A stretch of DNA of 64,000 nucleotides from JAHQVI01 sp963727575. Lineage in GTDB: Bacteria; Pseudomonadota; Alphaproteobacteria; Rhizobiales; Rhodomicrobiaceae. The DNA is taken from contig CAVSIA010000007.1 of assembly GCA_963727575.1 (NCBI GenBank), positions 124,001-188,000 of the forward strand, in the 5' to 3' direction. The position numbers and the translations under genes are program-made. Numbering within the stretch: the stretch's first letter is position 1; every line of letters begins with the position of its first letter. Below are positions 1 through 10,761 of this stretch, one piece after another. The notes below the pieces were generated by a model that searched no databases, had not been told where the DNA came from, and was given only the letters and a program-made list of their open reading frames with translations.

Positions 1-980
1 CGCTGGAGCTGAAGCGGCTGGTGTCGCCCGAAGACCGCAATGTGAGTCTCGAAACGCGCATCATCGGCAAGAGCGCGGCGACCGCCGCCCTGCGCCGGAC
101 GGTCCAACGCCTCGCCGCGCTGGATTGCGACGTCATCGTCACCGGCGAGACCGGCGCCGGCAAGGAGGTCGTCGCCAGGGCGCTGCACGATTTCAGCCGT
201 CGCTCGCGGGCACGCTACGTCCCGGTCAATTGCGCGGCGATCCCGCTCGACATGTTCGAAAGCGAGCTGTTCGGCCATGAGGCGGGCGCATTTACCGGCG
301 CAAAGAGCCTCCGTGTCGGCAAGTTCGAATATGCCAATGGCGGCACGCTGCTGTTCGACGAAGTCGAGAGCATGCCGCTGATGCTTCAGGCGAAGGTGCT
401 GCGCGTCATCCAGGAGCGCTCGATCGAGCGTCTCGGCTCCAACCGCCAGATCGATTGCGACGTCCGGATCGTCGCCGCGACCAAGGAGGACCTGGGCGAT
501 GCGAGCCGCGCCGGCCGTTTCCGCTCGGATCTGTATTTCCGCCTCAACGTCGCCGAGATCCACATTCTGCCGCTCCGCGAGCGCACCGAGGACATCCCGC
601 TGCTGTTCTCCCACTTCGTCGAGCGCGCGGCGGAGCGCAACAAGCTGCCGCCAGCGAGGGTGCTGCCCGGCATCGAGGCGACGCTGATCTCCCATCAATG
701 GCCGGGCAATGTGCGGGAGCTGAAAGTCGTCGCCGAGCGGTTCGCGCTCGGCCTGCCGTCTGATATCCTGCAAGGGCTCGACGCGGAGGTCGAAGCCAAT
801 CCGAAGACGCTCTCGGAGCGCGTGGCGGCTTACGAGAAGATGCTGATCGCCGACGCCATCGTCGAAGCCAGCGGCGATATGGGCCGAGTCTGCACCGTGC
901 TCGGCCTGCCGCGTCGGACGCTCAACGAGAAGATGGCCCGCTATGGCATTCTCAGGGGGCAGATGATCGAGGGACGCTGA
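1..980 (+). CDS. Sigma-54-dependent transcriptional activator, C-terminal part
   Basis: The reading frame is open from base 3, so the gene enters from outside the window and only the last ~325 residues are visible. They hold an AAA+ sigma-54 interaction domain with Walker A (TGETGAGKE), the GAFTGA loop that contacts sigma-54, Walker B (GGTLLFDEVE) and the arginine-finger region, then a Fis-type helix-turn-helix at the end (GRVCTVLGLPRRTLNEKMARYG). The central domain resembles DctD/NtrC-class proteins. Any receiver or sensor domain lies upstream and cannot be seen. It sits before livK with a 343-base gap, so it may control the transporter, but I found no convincing -24/-12 promoter there. Confidence 0.9.
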   Translation, partial: LELKRLVSPEDRNVSLETRIIGKSAATAALRRTVQRLAALDCDVIVTGETGAGKEVVARALHDFSRRSRARYVPVNCAAIPLDMFESELFGHEAGAFTGAKSLRVGKFEYANGGTLLFDEVESMPLMLQAKVLRVIQERSIERLGSNRQIDCDVRIVAATKEDLGDASRAGRFRSDLYFRLNVAEIHILPLRERTEDIPLLFSHFVERAAERNKLPPARVLPGIEATLISHQWPGNVRELKVVAERFALGLPSDILQGLDAEVEANPKTLSERVAAYEKMLIADAIVEASGDMGRVCTVLGLPRRTLNEKMARYGILRGQMIEGR

Positions 981-1323
981 CGGCTGCGTCGGGGCCGTTG
1001 CCGGCTTCTCACCCGATCGACACGACTGTACAAGCCGTGCCTGCATAGCGAATAATCGGCGGCCTTCAGCGATTGCCGGGAAATTAGGCGGTATTGGCTG
1101 TTGGAATTTCGTACAGTTTGTCTATCATCCTAATCATAGAACATCTTCGCATACGACGCGCCGCGTGGGACTTCGGACAAAACGCCAAGTTCAACGCTAT
1201 CTAGAAACTCATATTTCGAGCCTCATTCGCGATTGCAATGCTCAGCCATTTTTAATGAGAATGTCGATCCAGTGCTCATACCGGGCAAAATTGGAGATGA
1301 CTTCAGACCGGGAGTTTGAGGAT
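981..1323. other. Intergenic region upstream of livK
   Basis: No gene. It is more AT-rich than its flanks. An imperfect inverted repeat (GTCTATCAT near 1120 against ATCATAGAAC near 1133) could be an operator. No clear sigma-54 GG-N10-GC promoter was found. The livK ribosome-binding site is probably TTGAGGA just before 1324. Confidence 0.5.
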
Positions 1324-2475
1324 ATGACGAAAACCAGATCAAGTGTGTTTACGCTCGTGGCCGCCATGGCGCTCGGCTTGGGCGTGGCCCATGCCGAAGA
1401 TACGATCAAGATCGGCGTCTCCGAGCCACTGACCGGCGCCGTTGCCGCCTCCGGCAATTACGTCACGCAAGGCGCCAAGATCGCCGCCGACGAGATCAAT
1501 GCCGGCAAGGGCGTGCTCGGCAAGAAGGTCGAGCTGATGATCGAGGACAATAAGAGCAACCCGAAAGAGGCGGTCGCGACGGCCGAGAAGCTCATCGTCG
1601 GCGACAAGGTGCCGGTGATGATGGGCGCCTGGAGTTCCACCTATACGCTCGCCGTGATGCCGAAGCTGATGGAATACGGCGTGCCGATGGTGGTCGAGAC
1701 CTCCTCGTCGGGCAAGATCACCACCTCCGGCAATCCCTGGATCTTCCGCATCAGCCCCACCTCGGAAATGGAAGCCAAGGCATTCGGCAAGGACGTCGCA
1801 CAGTTCGGCATCAAGAAAGCCGACTTCCTCGTCGTCAATAACGACTGGGGCCTCGGCGCGGCGAAGGAATTCGCCGATGTGCTGAAATCCAAGGGCATCG
1901 AGATCGGCGTCACCGAAACCATGGACGCCAAGGCGACCGACATGAGCGCCCAGCTCGCCAAGATCAAGGCATCGGGCGGCGACACGCTGTTCCTGACGAC
2001 CGGCGTCGAGCAGATCACGCTGGTTCTCAAGCAGGCCAAGGAACAGCAGCTTGCGGCCAAGATCATCACCACGGGCGGCTCTTCCGCTCCCGACCAGCTC
2101 ATCGAGCAGGCCGGCGACGCAGCCAACGGCACCTATCACCTGCTGTTCTTCGCCCCGTGGTTCCCGGAGCTGGCGCCGAACGCCGACCTCGCGACCAAGT
2201 TCGTCGAGGAATGGAAGAAGCGTGGCTACAACTTCGCCGGCCTGACGGAAGGCTTCCGCGGCTATGACGGCATCATGACGATCGCCGCCGGCATCGAAGG
2301 CGCGGGCAAGGCCGACGCAAAGGCCATTCAGAAGGCGCTCTGGGACGTGAAGGTGAAGGGCATCAATGGCGACATCTCCTTCATCAAGCAGGGACCGGAA
2401 GGCAAGGAAAGCGGCCAGAACGAGCCGAACGTCTATGTCGTCACCATCAAGGACGGCAAAGTCGCGAAGATGTAG
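1324..2475 (+). CDS. livK: Branched-chain amino acid-type ABC transporter, substrate-binding protein
   Basis: Periplasmic binding protein of the Leu/Ile/Val family (Peripla_BP_6), 383 aa. The ATG at 1324 is chosen over the in-frame GTG at 1165 because it directly precedes a signal peptide (MTKTRSSVFTLVAAMALGLG, cleavage after AHA) and has a TTGAGGA site upstream. The mature part begins EDTIKIGVSEPLTG and contains the usual family blocks such as ADEINAGKGVLGKKVEL. It heads the livKHMGF operon. The family binds many ligands beyond branched-chain amino acids (amides, aromatic acids, heterocycles). The catabolic genes that follow suggest its ligand is the substrate of that pathway, which is inference. 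Confidence 0.9.
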   Translation: MTKTRSSVFTLVAAMALGLGVAHAEDTIKIGVSEPLTGAVAASGNYVTQGAKIAADEINAGKGVLGKKVELMIEDNKSNPKEAVATAEKLIVGDKVPVMMGAWSSTYTLAVMPKLMEYGVPMVVETSSSGKITTSGNPWIFRISPTSEMEAKAFGKDVAQFGIKKADFLVVNNDWGLGAAKEFADVLKSKGIEIGVTETMDAKATDMSAQLAKIKASGGDTLFLTTGVEQITLVLKQAKEQQLAAKIITTGGSSAPDQLIEQAGDAANGTYHLLFFAPWFPELAPNADLATKFVEEWKKRGYNFAGLTEGFRGYDGIMTIAAGIEGAGKADAKAIQKALWDVKVKGINGDISFIKQGPEGKESGQNEPNVYVVTIKDGKVAKM

Positions 2476-2541
2476 CAGCGCGATTGATTTGCGCTGTCCC
2501 ACCCTTGCGGCGGGACCCCTCTCTCGGGAGCGAACCTTTAC

Positions 2542-2664
2542 GAGGAGAGGGCGAACGAACGGCAAACTCAGTGCTCAGCCCTCTCCTTCGACGGGAGAGG
2601 GCGGCGCGCAAGCGCCGGGTGAGGGTGAAGCCAAGCATCGCGGCGGCCGGGATTGCCGGCCGCC
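2542..2664. repeat. Palindromic intergenic repeats between livK and livH
   Basis: Two hairpins lie between the binding-protein gene and the permease gene. The first has arms CCCTCTCC (2579-2586) and GGAGAGGG (2594-2601) and continues into a GGCGC...GCGCC stem and GGTGAGGGTG, the common proteobacterial CCCTCACCC/CCCTCTCC repeat type. The second is a perfect 9-bp stem, GGCGGCCGG (2642-2650) with CCGGCCGCC (2656-2664). Such hairpins after a binding-protein gene often protect its mRNA 3' end and lower permease expression. Confidence 0.7.
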
Positions 2665-2691
2665 ATCCCGCCAAGGAGCATATCCCCGCCA

Positions 2692-3565
2692 ATGGAGCAG
2701 CTCGCTCAGCACCTCGTCAACGCGATGATCCTCGGGGGCACCTATGCGCTGCTCGGCATCGGGCTGACGATGATTTTCGGCATCATGCGGGTGGTCAACT
2801 TCACCCATGGCGAGCTCTACACCTTCGGCGCCTATATGATGTTCGCCCTTACCGCGCTGCTTGGGCTGAACTTCTTCGTCTCCATCGCTGTCGCCATCCT
2901 TCTCGGCATCGTCCTCGGCGCGGTCATCGAAATCATGCTGCTGCGGCCTTTGCGCGGCGCCGACATCGACACCACCATGCTGGTCATGATCGGCGCCTGG
3001 ATCACCATGCAGAATGCCGAGCAGTTCGCCTGGACCGGCATCGCCAAGTCGGTCGACACGCCGTTCCCGTCCGATCCGCTGGTGATCGGCGGCGTCTCGG
3101 TCGCCTGGGCGCGGGTGTTCGTGTTCTTCACCGCCCTCGCCTTGATCGGCGCCACCTATCTGCTGATCAACCGCACCAAGCTCGGCAAGGCGATGCGCGC
3201 GACATTCCAGGACGCCGAGACCGCGGCGCTGATGGGCATCCGCATCAACAGGGTCTACACCATCACCTTCGCGCTCGGCTCGGGGCTTGCCGCAGCCGCC
3301 GGCGCGCTGCTCGGCCCGATCTTCGTCGTCACCCCGACCATGGGCGATATCGCGGCGCTGAAGGCCTTCGCCATCGTCATCCTCGGCGGGCTCGGCAATA
3401 TCGTCGGCGCGACGATCGGCGGCTTCGTGCTCGCCTTCATCGAGGAGCTCGGCGCCGGCTACATCTCCTCCGGCTATCGGGATGCGATGGGCTTCCTGCG
3501 TCATCATCTTCATCCTGCTCCTGAGGCCGCAGGGCCTGTTCGCGCAGAAGGAGCGCATCGGGTGA
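2692..3565 (+). CDS. livH: Branched-chain amino acid-type ABC transporter, permease LivH (frame change near 3499)
   Basis: Inner-membrane permease, about 290 aa, starting MEQLAQHLVNAMILGGTYA, with the LivH signatures IGLTMIFGIMRVVNFTHGE and GLGNIVGATIGGFVLA. The frame runs from 2692 to about 3497. One extra base in TTCCTGCGTC then shifts it, and the expected LivH ending (FILLLRPQGLFAQKERIG, stop at 3563-3565) lies in the next frame. Without correction, translation runs on into livM and looks like a LivH-LivM fusion, which I do not accept. The stop overlaps the GTG start of livM. Confidence 0.88.
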
Positions 3566-4601
3566 GATATCTTCCGGGCGCCCTGATCGTCGTGTTCTTC
3601 GCCTCGGTGCCCTTCTGGCTCGGCAATCTCTATTTCCTGCACATTCTGATCACCACCGGCATCTTCATCATCGCCGCGATGAGCCTCAATCTGCTGCTCG
3701 GCTATACCGGCCAGCTCAGCCTCGGCCACGTCGCGTTTTTCGGCATCGGCGCCTATACAAGCGCGCTCGTGTCGCTCGGCTTCGACCTGCACATCACCGA
3801 CGGCTACACCTATGTGTTCGACGCCCAAGCCGGTCTGGTTCGCCGCCGTTTGCGGCATCGTCGCCGCCGGGCTGTGCGGCTGGCTGATCGGCAGGATCGC
3901 ATTCAAGGTGCGCGGGGCGTATTTCGTCATCACCACGATCAGCTTCGCCGAGGTGCGTGCGGCTCCTGTCGCTGAACTGGCTCGACCTCACCGAAGGGCC
4001 GATGGCGCTGAACAGCATCCCGCCCTTTTCGATCACCATCCCCGGCGTCGTCGACTTCACCTTCTGGAGCAAGCAATCCAACTATTACGTCGTGCTGATC
4101 GTCGCGGTGATCTCCTTCATCCTGATCCGCCGGATCGTGCATTCGCGCGCCGGGCGGGCGATGATCGCACTGCGCGAGAACGAGCCGCTCGCCATGTCGG
4201 TCGGCATCGACGTGACCCGATATCTGGTGCTGGCGACCGTGATCTCGGCGGCGATGGCCGGGGCGGCAGGCGTGCTCTACGCCCATTACATCCGCATCGT
4301 CGACCCCGACATCTTCCTGTTCATCTACACGGTGACCATGGTGATCATGGTCGTCACCGGCGGCAAGGGGACGCTCGCCGGTCCGGTCGTCGGCGGGCTG
4401 ATCTTCGGCATTCTTCCGGAAGCGCTCCGGGACTACGCAGCGCCCGAAATTCAGTGGATGATCTATGGCGCGCTCATGGTGCTGGTCGTGTATTGGCTGC
4501 CGCAGGGGATCGTGCCGGCGGTTGCCGAGCTTTGGCGCCGGGTCGTCTCCAGGGGCGCCGCCGCCGCCGAGCCGCGGTCCGAACAAGGCGTCGGCGCATG
4601 A
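3562..4601 (+). CDS. livM: Branched-chain amino acid-type ABC transporter, permease LivM (two frame changes)
   Basis: Second permease, about 345 aa, from GTG 3562 in a GTGA overlap with livH. Its pieces lie in three successive frames: YLPGALIVVFFASVPF... with the LivM block SLNLLLGYTGQLSLGHVAFF; then KPVWFAAVCGIVAAGLCGWL... AYFVITTISFAEV; then RLLSLNWLDLTEGP... to YWLPQGIVPAVAELWRR. One extra base near 3824-3826 (a CCC run) and one near 3955 account for both shifts. The stop overlaps livG (ATGA at 4598). Confidence 0.87.
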
Positions 4602-5387
4602 TGACCGCGGGGGCAGTGCAAGGCGCCGAGACGCTCAGCGTGCGCGGGCTGAACATCCGCTTCGGCGGGCTGCAGGCGGTGAGCGATCTCAGCTTCGACG
4701 TCCGTCCGGGCGAGGTGCTGAGCCTGATCGGCCCGAACGGCGCGGGCAAGACCACCGCCTTCAACGCCATCACCGGCTATCTCCCGCCGACCTCCGGCAC
4801 GATCGGCTATGGCCGCGCGGCGCTCCACACGCTGAAGCCGAACCAGATCGCCGGTCTCGGCATCGTGCGCACCTTCCAGAAGACCAGCGTGTTCGGCGGC
4901 CTCACCGTTCTCGACAACGTGCTGACGGCGCTGCACCGGCAGGGAAAGCAGAGCATCTGGGCGACATTGCTCGGCCTGCCGTCGGTCGCGGCGGAGGAAA
5001 CGGCTCTGGAAGACAAGGCGCGCGAGATCATCGCCTTTTTCGGCCTGACCGAGCGCGTGGGCGATCTCGGCTCGGCCCTGCCCTATGGCGAGCAGCGCCT
5101 GCTCGAAGTCGCCATCGCGCTGGCGGCGGAGCCGAAGCTCCTGCTGCTCGACGAGCCGGTCTCCGGCATGAACCCGGCGGAGACGGCGAACTTCATCCGC
5201 ATTCTCGGCCGCATCCACGATCTCGGCATCACCATACTGCTCGTCGAGCACGATATGCGCATGGTCATGGATGTCTCGACCCGCGTGCTGGTCCTCAATC
5301 AGGGCGAACTGATCGCGGAAGGGCCGCCGGCGGAAATTCAACGTCACCCGGAGGTGATCCGGGCCTATCTGGGATCGGGTTACAAAC

Positions 5388-5401
<14 letters not shown>
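4598..5401 (+). CDS. livG: Branched-chain amino acid-type ABC transporter, ATPase LivG
   Basis: ABC ATPase, 267 aa, intact. It shows Walker A GPNGAGKTT, the LivG-specific block GIVRTFQKTSVFGGLTVLDN, a degenerate signature (SALPYGEQRLLEVAIALA), Walker B LLLLDEPVSGMNP and the switch histidine in LLVEHDMRMVMD. It starts at the first ATG of an ATGATG pair, overlapping livM, and ends 14 bases inside livF, so translation is coupled. Confidence 0.93.
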
Positions 5402-6095
<694 letters not shown>

Positions 6096-6116
6096 GCGCT
6101 GCGCCGTCCTCAGACG

Positions 6117-6205
6117 TCATCCCGGAAACGCCGCAGGCGTTATCCGGGATTGCTACAATTATCGCGCTATTTCTGAGGCGAGTAGGCTCCGGATCAAGTC
6201 CGGGG
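6117..6205. repeat. Palindromic repeat between convergent livF and coxS-coxG
   Basis: An imperfect palindrome, ATCCCGGAAACGCC...GGCGTTATCCGGGAT (about 6119-6150), is followed by a smaller hairpin CCGGA-TCAAG-TCCGG (about 6189-6203). The sequence is the GTCATCCCGGA... type of repeat frequent between genes in Hyphomicrobiales. Its place between convergent genes would suit transcription termination on both strands. Confidence 0.65.
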
Positions 6206-6233
6206 CGACGAGAGAACCGATCTTCAGCTTCGC

Positions 6234-7466
6234 CTAAGACGCGCCCGTCAGCCGCCGGAAGAATCCGGCGATGCGCGCCGTCAGCACCGACCAGAGCAGC
6301 GCAATGACGTTGACGCCGCCATCGTCTGCCCGCGCCGGACGCACCTCGGCGCCGGAGAGCCGGGCATCGATATTCTGAGCGAAGGTTGCGCCGAGCCGCT
6401 GGACGACATCGCGCACGAGGTCCAGGCGTCCGAACTGGGCGAGCATTCCGGCGAGCTTGTAACGGATGGCGACGTCGACCCGCGTCGCCGTCCCGCCATC
6501 CGCTTCGCTGAGCGTATAGACGATGTGTCCCTGGGCGGTCGAAGCGCTGCGCTTGTCGCGGCCCGAGCCGTCGATCTCGACGCGGCGCGCGGCCTCGTCC
6601 TTCCTGACCGTCGCCACCCCGGCGAAGGACGGCCGCATCGGGCCAAACCGCACCGAAATCCGCCCGCTGATCGTCTCGTTCGCCGTCCCCTCGTCCAATT
6701 CCGCGCCCGGCATGGCATCGGCAACCGCATCCATGTCGGACATCAGCGCCCAGACCTTTTCCGGCGGATGCGGCAGAATGAAATGCTGCTCTAACCCAGT
6801 AAAGCCGTCGCGATAGGTGATCGGGCCGAGAACGACATCGATGGCCGGCCTGTCCGGTGTTTCCTTGGCCCGAGCGCCGGCCATCGGACGAACGCGGCCG
6901 GCTGCAGGCGCGGCAGATGGCCGATCCGGCCGGCCCGGCTGCTCGGCCTGCGGTCCTGGTGCCGGCCCGAGATAGCCGTTCACGGCCGGAGCCGCTTCGG
7001 CCGTCACGCCCTCCGACATCACGCTGTGAATGGCGCGGATGATGCCCAAATAACCGGTACAGCGGCACAAATTGCCGGCCATCTCCTTGCGGATCTCCGC
7101 TTCGGTCAGGCCGCTTTTGCGCAGCACCAGATCGCGCGCCGTCACCAGCATGCCCGGCGTGCAGTAGCCGCATTGCAGCGCGTGCTCGCGGGTAAAGGCC
7201 TCGCGCAGCCGCGCCATCACCGCATCGTCGTCGAAGGACTCCACCGTCCGGATATCGGCGCCGTCGCATGTGATCGCATAGGTAATGCAGGAGCGGACGA
7301 TCGCGCCGTCCATGACCACCGTGCAGGCCCCGCAAATGCCGTGCTCGCAACCCAGATGCGTGCCGGTCAGATTGAGCGTCTCACGGAGGAAATCGGCCAG
7401 ATGCGTGCGCGGCGCGGCGTCCGCCTCGATGCGCTTGCCGTTGACTGTGAGTGCGATGCGCGTCAT
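6234..7466 (-). CDS. Molybdenum hydroxylase 2Fe-2S subunit fused to a CoxG-like SRPBCC domain
   Basis: 410 aa in one intact frame. Residues 1-160 are a CoxS/XdhA-type iron-sulfur subunit: plant-type 2Fe-2S cluster ligands in HLGCEHGICGACTVVMDG and the second cluster in LQCGYCTPGM and NLCRCTGYLGI. A Pro/Ala-rich linker of ~50 residues follows. The rest is a CoxG-type SRPBCC domain (HFILPHPPEKVWALMSDMDA) ending in a hydrophobic stretch (VIALLWSVLTARIAGFFRRL) that could sit at the membrane. CoxG proteins link these hydroxylases to the membrane and quinone pool. The start overlaps the coxM stop (ATGA), making it the last gene of a coxL-coxM-coxSG operon. Confidence 0.88.
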   Translation of the reverse strand: MTRIALTVNGKRIEADAAPRTHLADFLRETLNLTGTHLGCEHGICGACTVVMDGAIVRSCITYAITCDGADIRTVESFDDDAVMARLREAFTREHALQCGYCTPGMLVTARDLVLRKSGLTEAEIRKEMAGNLCRCTGYLGIIRAIHSVMSEGVTAEAAPAVNGYLGPAPGPQAEQPGRPDRPSAAPAAGRVRPMAGARAKETPDRPAIDVVLGPITYRDGFTGLEQHFILPHPPEKVWALMSDMDAVADAMPGAELDEGTANETISGRISVRFGPMRPSFAGVATVRKDEAARRVEIDGSGRDKRSASTAQGHIVYTLSEADGGTATRVDVAIRYKLAGMLAQFGRLDLVRDVVQRLGATFAQNIDARLSGAEVRPARADDGGVNVIALLWSVLTARIAGFFRRLTGAS

Positions 7467-8272
7467 GCCGCGAAAGCCTCCGCCAAGGCGCGTTTCAGCG
7501 CGACCGCGTGGATCTGCATGTCATAGTCGCCCGCCCGATAGCCGGCCTCCCGCAAGCGCTCGATCAGCTCGCCGATCCCGGCGCCCGCACCGAGGTTGGC
7601 GCCATCGAGAACTAGCGGCTTGCCCCCGACCGCGCCGGCCACCAAACGGTCGCTTCCGCGCTGTGGATCGGAGACATAAACGCCGATGGCGTCGGCAAAT
7701 TCGCCCTCCTTGCGGCAGATCTTGGCAAAGCCGCAACGTGCGTCCTTCGACAGGCGCGGCAGACGAAAATCCATGACCATCTCGTCCGCGGCGAGATCGG
7801 TCGCGAGCGCGCCTTGGACGAAGTCGGTGAGCTTCGGTTCGCGCGGCCCGCTGGGCCCGCCAATCGATAGTGAGGCATCGAGGGCCATGAAGCAGCACAG
7901 CCAATCCGCGGCCGGGTCGGCGTGGACGATGCTGCCGCCGATCGTGCCCCGATTGCGGACCGCCCGATAGGCAATGCCACGGGCAACCTTGGGCAGCAGC
8001 CCGCCGGTGAAGTCCTCGACGCGCCCGTCCTCGATCGCCGCGTGGGTGATGCAGGCGCCGAGGACCACGCTGTCGCGGTCCAATTCGAACGCGGTCAATT
8101 CGGAAAGCCGGGTGATGTCCACCAGAAGGTCGGGCTGGGCGAGCCGCAGATTGAGCATGGGGCCGAGCGTCTGCCCTCCCGCCAGGATCTTGGCATTCTC
8201 GGCCTCGAACAAAAGCACAAATGCCTCATCGAGGTCGGTCGGCCGCTCATATGCAAAGTCGACCGGCTTCAT
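7463..8272 (-). CDS. coxM: Molybdenum hydroxylase FAD-binding subunit (CoxM-like)
   Basis: 269 aa. FAD-binding domain of the xanthine dehydrogenase/CO dehydrogenase medium subunit family, with the FAD motifs AGGQTLGPMLNLRLAQP near the N-terminus and NRGTIGGSIVHADPAADW in the middle, then the CO_deh_flav_C domain. The ATG at 8272 lies inside the stop of coxL (ATGA), and its own stop overlaps the next start. It carries electrons from the Fe-S subunit to the acceptor. The substrate is not fixed by this subunit. Confidence 0.9.
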   Translation of the reverse strand: MKPVDFAYERPTDLDEAFVLLFEAENAKILAGGQTLGPMLNLRLAQPDLLVDITRLSELTAFELDRDSVVLGACITHAAIEDGRVEDFTGGLLPKVARGIAYRAVRNRGTIGGSIVHADPAADWLCCFMALDASLSIGGPSGPREPKLTDFVQGALATDLAADEMVMDFRLPRLSKDARCGFAKICRKEGEFADAIGVYVSDPQRGSDRLVAGAVGGKPLVLDGANLGAGAGIGELIERLREAGYRAGDYDMQIHAVALKRALAEAFAA

Positions 8273-10639
8273 GAGGCCACCGCCGCCGCGTCCGGCCGGG
8301 CGCTCGTCCGCCGCGCGGCCGAGGCAATCGCCTCGACGATACGCCGCGGCGTCACCGGGCTGACGCTCAGTTCCGCACCGAGCGTCCGCAGCGCGTCGTT
8401 GATAGCGTTGGTGATCGCGGCGGGCGGCGCGATCGCCCCGCCTTCGCCGATGCCCTTGACGCCGAACCGCGTATAGGGCGAAGGCGTCTCCATGTGATCG
8501 ATGGCGATGGACGGCACCTCGCACGGGCCGGGCAGCATGTAGTCGGCCAGCGTCGAGGCGAGCGGCTGGCCGTCGGCGTCGAACGCCATCTCCTCGTAGA
8601 GCGCGGTGCCGATGCCCTGCGCGACGCCGCCGTAGATCTGGCCGTCGACGATCATCGGATTGACCAGCACGCCGCCGTCCTCGACGATGACGTAGTCCAG
8701 GATTTCCAGCTCGCCGGTCAGCGGATCGACGGCGACGGTGACGGCGTGGCTCGCGTAGCTGAAGGTGCCCGAATCGCGCACCGGCTTGTAGCCGGCGGTG
8801 ACCTCCAGGCCGGCCGGGTCGATATCGGGCGGCAGATCCTGCGGCCGGCGGTACCAGACACGGGCGACGTCCTCGATCTTCATCGAGCCGGACGGCCCGC
8901 GCAACTCGCCGCCCTCGCTGGCGCACCTCCTCGACCGAGCATTGCAGCAGCTTGGCCGCGATCTTGCGGATGCGCACGCCAAGCTGGTCGCAGGCTTCCG
9001 CGACCGCGCCGCCCGCCATCACCATGGAGCGCGAGCCCCAGGTGCCGGTCGAATAGGGCGTCAACGCCGTGTCGCCGTGGATCACCTTGATGCGGTCGTG
9101 CGGTACGCCGAGGATCTCGTGCGCGACCTGGGACATGGTCGTCTCCATGCCCTGGCCGTGGGAGTGCACGCCGATGCGGATTTCGAGGCCGCCATCGGGC
9201 GTGAAGCGGATGAAGGCCTGTTCGTAGCCGGGCACGAACGGGATGCCCCAGCCGGCATAAACGGAGGTGCCGTGCGCGGCCTGCTCCGAATACATCGCAA
9301 AGCCGACGCCGATCAGCCGGCCGTCCGGCTCGGCGCGCGTCTGCCGCTCGCGGATCGTCGCGAGCCCGATATTCTCTATGGCGCGGCGCAGCGATTCCGG
9401 ATAGTCGCCGCTGTCGAAATGCTTCTTGGTGATGTTGTCGAACGGCATCTGCTCGGGCCGGACCAGATTGCGCATCCGGACCTCGGTCGACTCCATGCCG
9501 AGCTCGCGCGCCACCGCATCGATGATCAGCTCCATGGCGAAGCAGACGCCGGTCCGCGCAACACCGCGATAAGGCAGGATCGGCGGCTTGTTGGTGGCCG
9601 CGGAAAAGGTGTGGCAGCGATAGGCGGGGAAATCGTAGACGCCGGGCAGGATGCTGGCGACCTGGGCGGCTTCGAGGCAGGCGGAGAACGGATAGGAGGA
9701 ATAGGCGCCGGAATCGACGGTCGCCTCGGCGTCGATGGCCAGCAGCTTGCCCTCGGCATCGGCGTAGGCGGTGACGATGTAATGGTGCTCGCGGCAATTG
9801 GCGCTCGCGGTAAGGTTTTCGCGCCGGTCCTCGAGCCAGCGCAGCGGAAAGCCGAGCTTGCGCGTCGCCCAGCCGAGGCACACCTCCTCCGGCAGCAGGA
9901 TACCCTTGTAGCCGAAGCCGCCGCCGACGTCGGGCGCGACCACCCGCACCCGCCCCTCGTCGAGCCCCAAGCATTCGCTGAGGCCGGAGCGGGTGATGTG
10001 GGTCATCTGCGCGGAGGAATAGACCAGAAGCTGCTCGAGCCGCGAATTCCATTCCGCCACCACGCCGCGCCCCTCGATCGGGCTCATGCATTGACGCGCG
10101 GTGCGGAATTCGCGCGTGACCTTGACGGCGGCCCGCTGGGCGACCGAGGCGATGTCGTCCTCGACCAGCGTTTCGAGGAAGAGATTGTCGCCCCAATCCT
10201 CATGCACCAGCGCCGTGCCGGGTTTGCGAGCCGCGAGCATGTCGGCGATGGCGGGCAGCGGCTCGATCTCGACATCGAGCTGGGCGACCAGATCTTCCGC
10301 CTGGCCCCGTGTCGGCGCGACGCACATGGCGATCAGCTCGCCGACATGGCGGACCTTACCCCTCGCAAGCGGGAATTGTTCGGAGGGCTTGAAGCCGGGC
10401 AATCTGGAGACCGCGCGAATGGCCGAAACGCCGGCCAGATCGTCCGCGGTGAACACGCGGTCGCGGATCGCATCGGGAATGTCGACCTTGACGAGCCGGC
10501 CATGGGCAACCGGGCTTCTGAGGAAGGCGACGTCCTGCATGCCGGCAAGCTTGATGTCGCCGACATATTCGCCGCGCCCGCGCATGAAGCGGTCGTCTTC
10601 CTTCCGCCTCAGACGTGCCCCAATGCCCTCACCGGACAT
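8269..10639 (-). CDS. Molybdopterin-binding large subunit of a xanthine dehydrogenase/CoxL-type hydroxylase (frame change near 8920)
   Basis: About 789 aa, starting MSGEGIGARLRRKEDDRFMRG. The family blocks APDVGGGFGYKG and HSHGQGMETTMSQ and the active-site glutamate loop VKGIGEGGAIAPP are present. The active-site loop reads PYRGVART, not the AYxCSFR of true (form I) CO dehydrogenase, so this is a form II-like or other substrate hydroxylase. One extra base near 8920 shifts the frame between SVEEVR and SEGGELRGPSGSMKIED. It uses a molybdopterin (MPT or MCD) cofactor. Substrate unknown; N-heterocycles, purines and aldehydes are usual for the family. Confidence 0.88.
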
Positions 10640-10761
10640 GCGTTCAGCCCCCTCGATGCTGGCGAAACTCTATGGCAGGCTTGGTGCCGGTGTCCACCGG
10701 TCTGCGGTCCCTCGCATGCAGCCGGGCCCGCTTGTGTGACCCATCGGCCCGTGCGGCGGTC

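Noticed and set aside
1000..1323. Sigma-54 promoter upstream of livK
   Set aside because: Considered because of the adjacent sigma-54 activator; no GG-N10-GC match at a useful position was found.
1339..2565. Long open frame on the minus strand opposite livK
   Set aside because: Shadow of the high-GC coding strand: composition rich in Arg/His/Gly/Asp, no family motifs, while the plus strand holds an obvious livK.
2653..3975. A single LivH-LivM fusion protein
   Set aside because: The LivH C-terminus and stop exist in the next frame and livM has its own overlapping GTG start. The fusion results from one extra base near 3499.
8269..10639. Annotation as carbon monoxide dehydrogenase CoxL
   Set aside because: The form I motif AYxCSFR is absent; the loop is PYRGVART, so CO oxidation is not supported.
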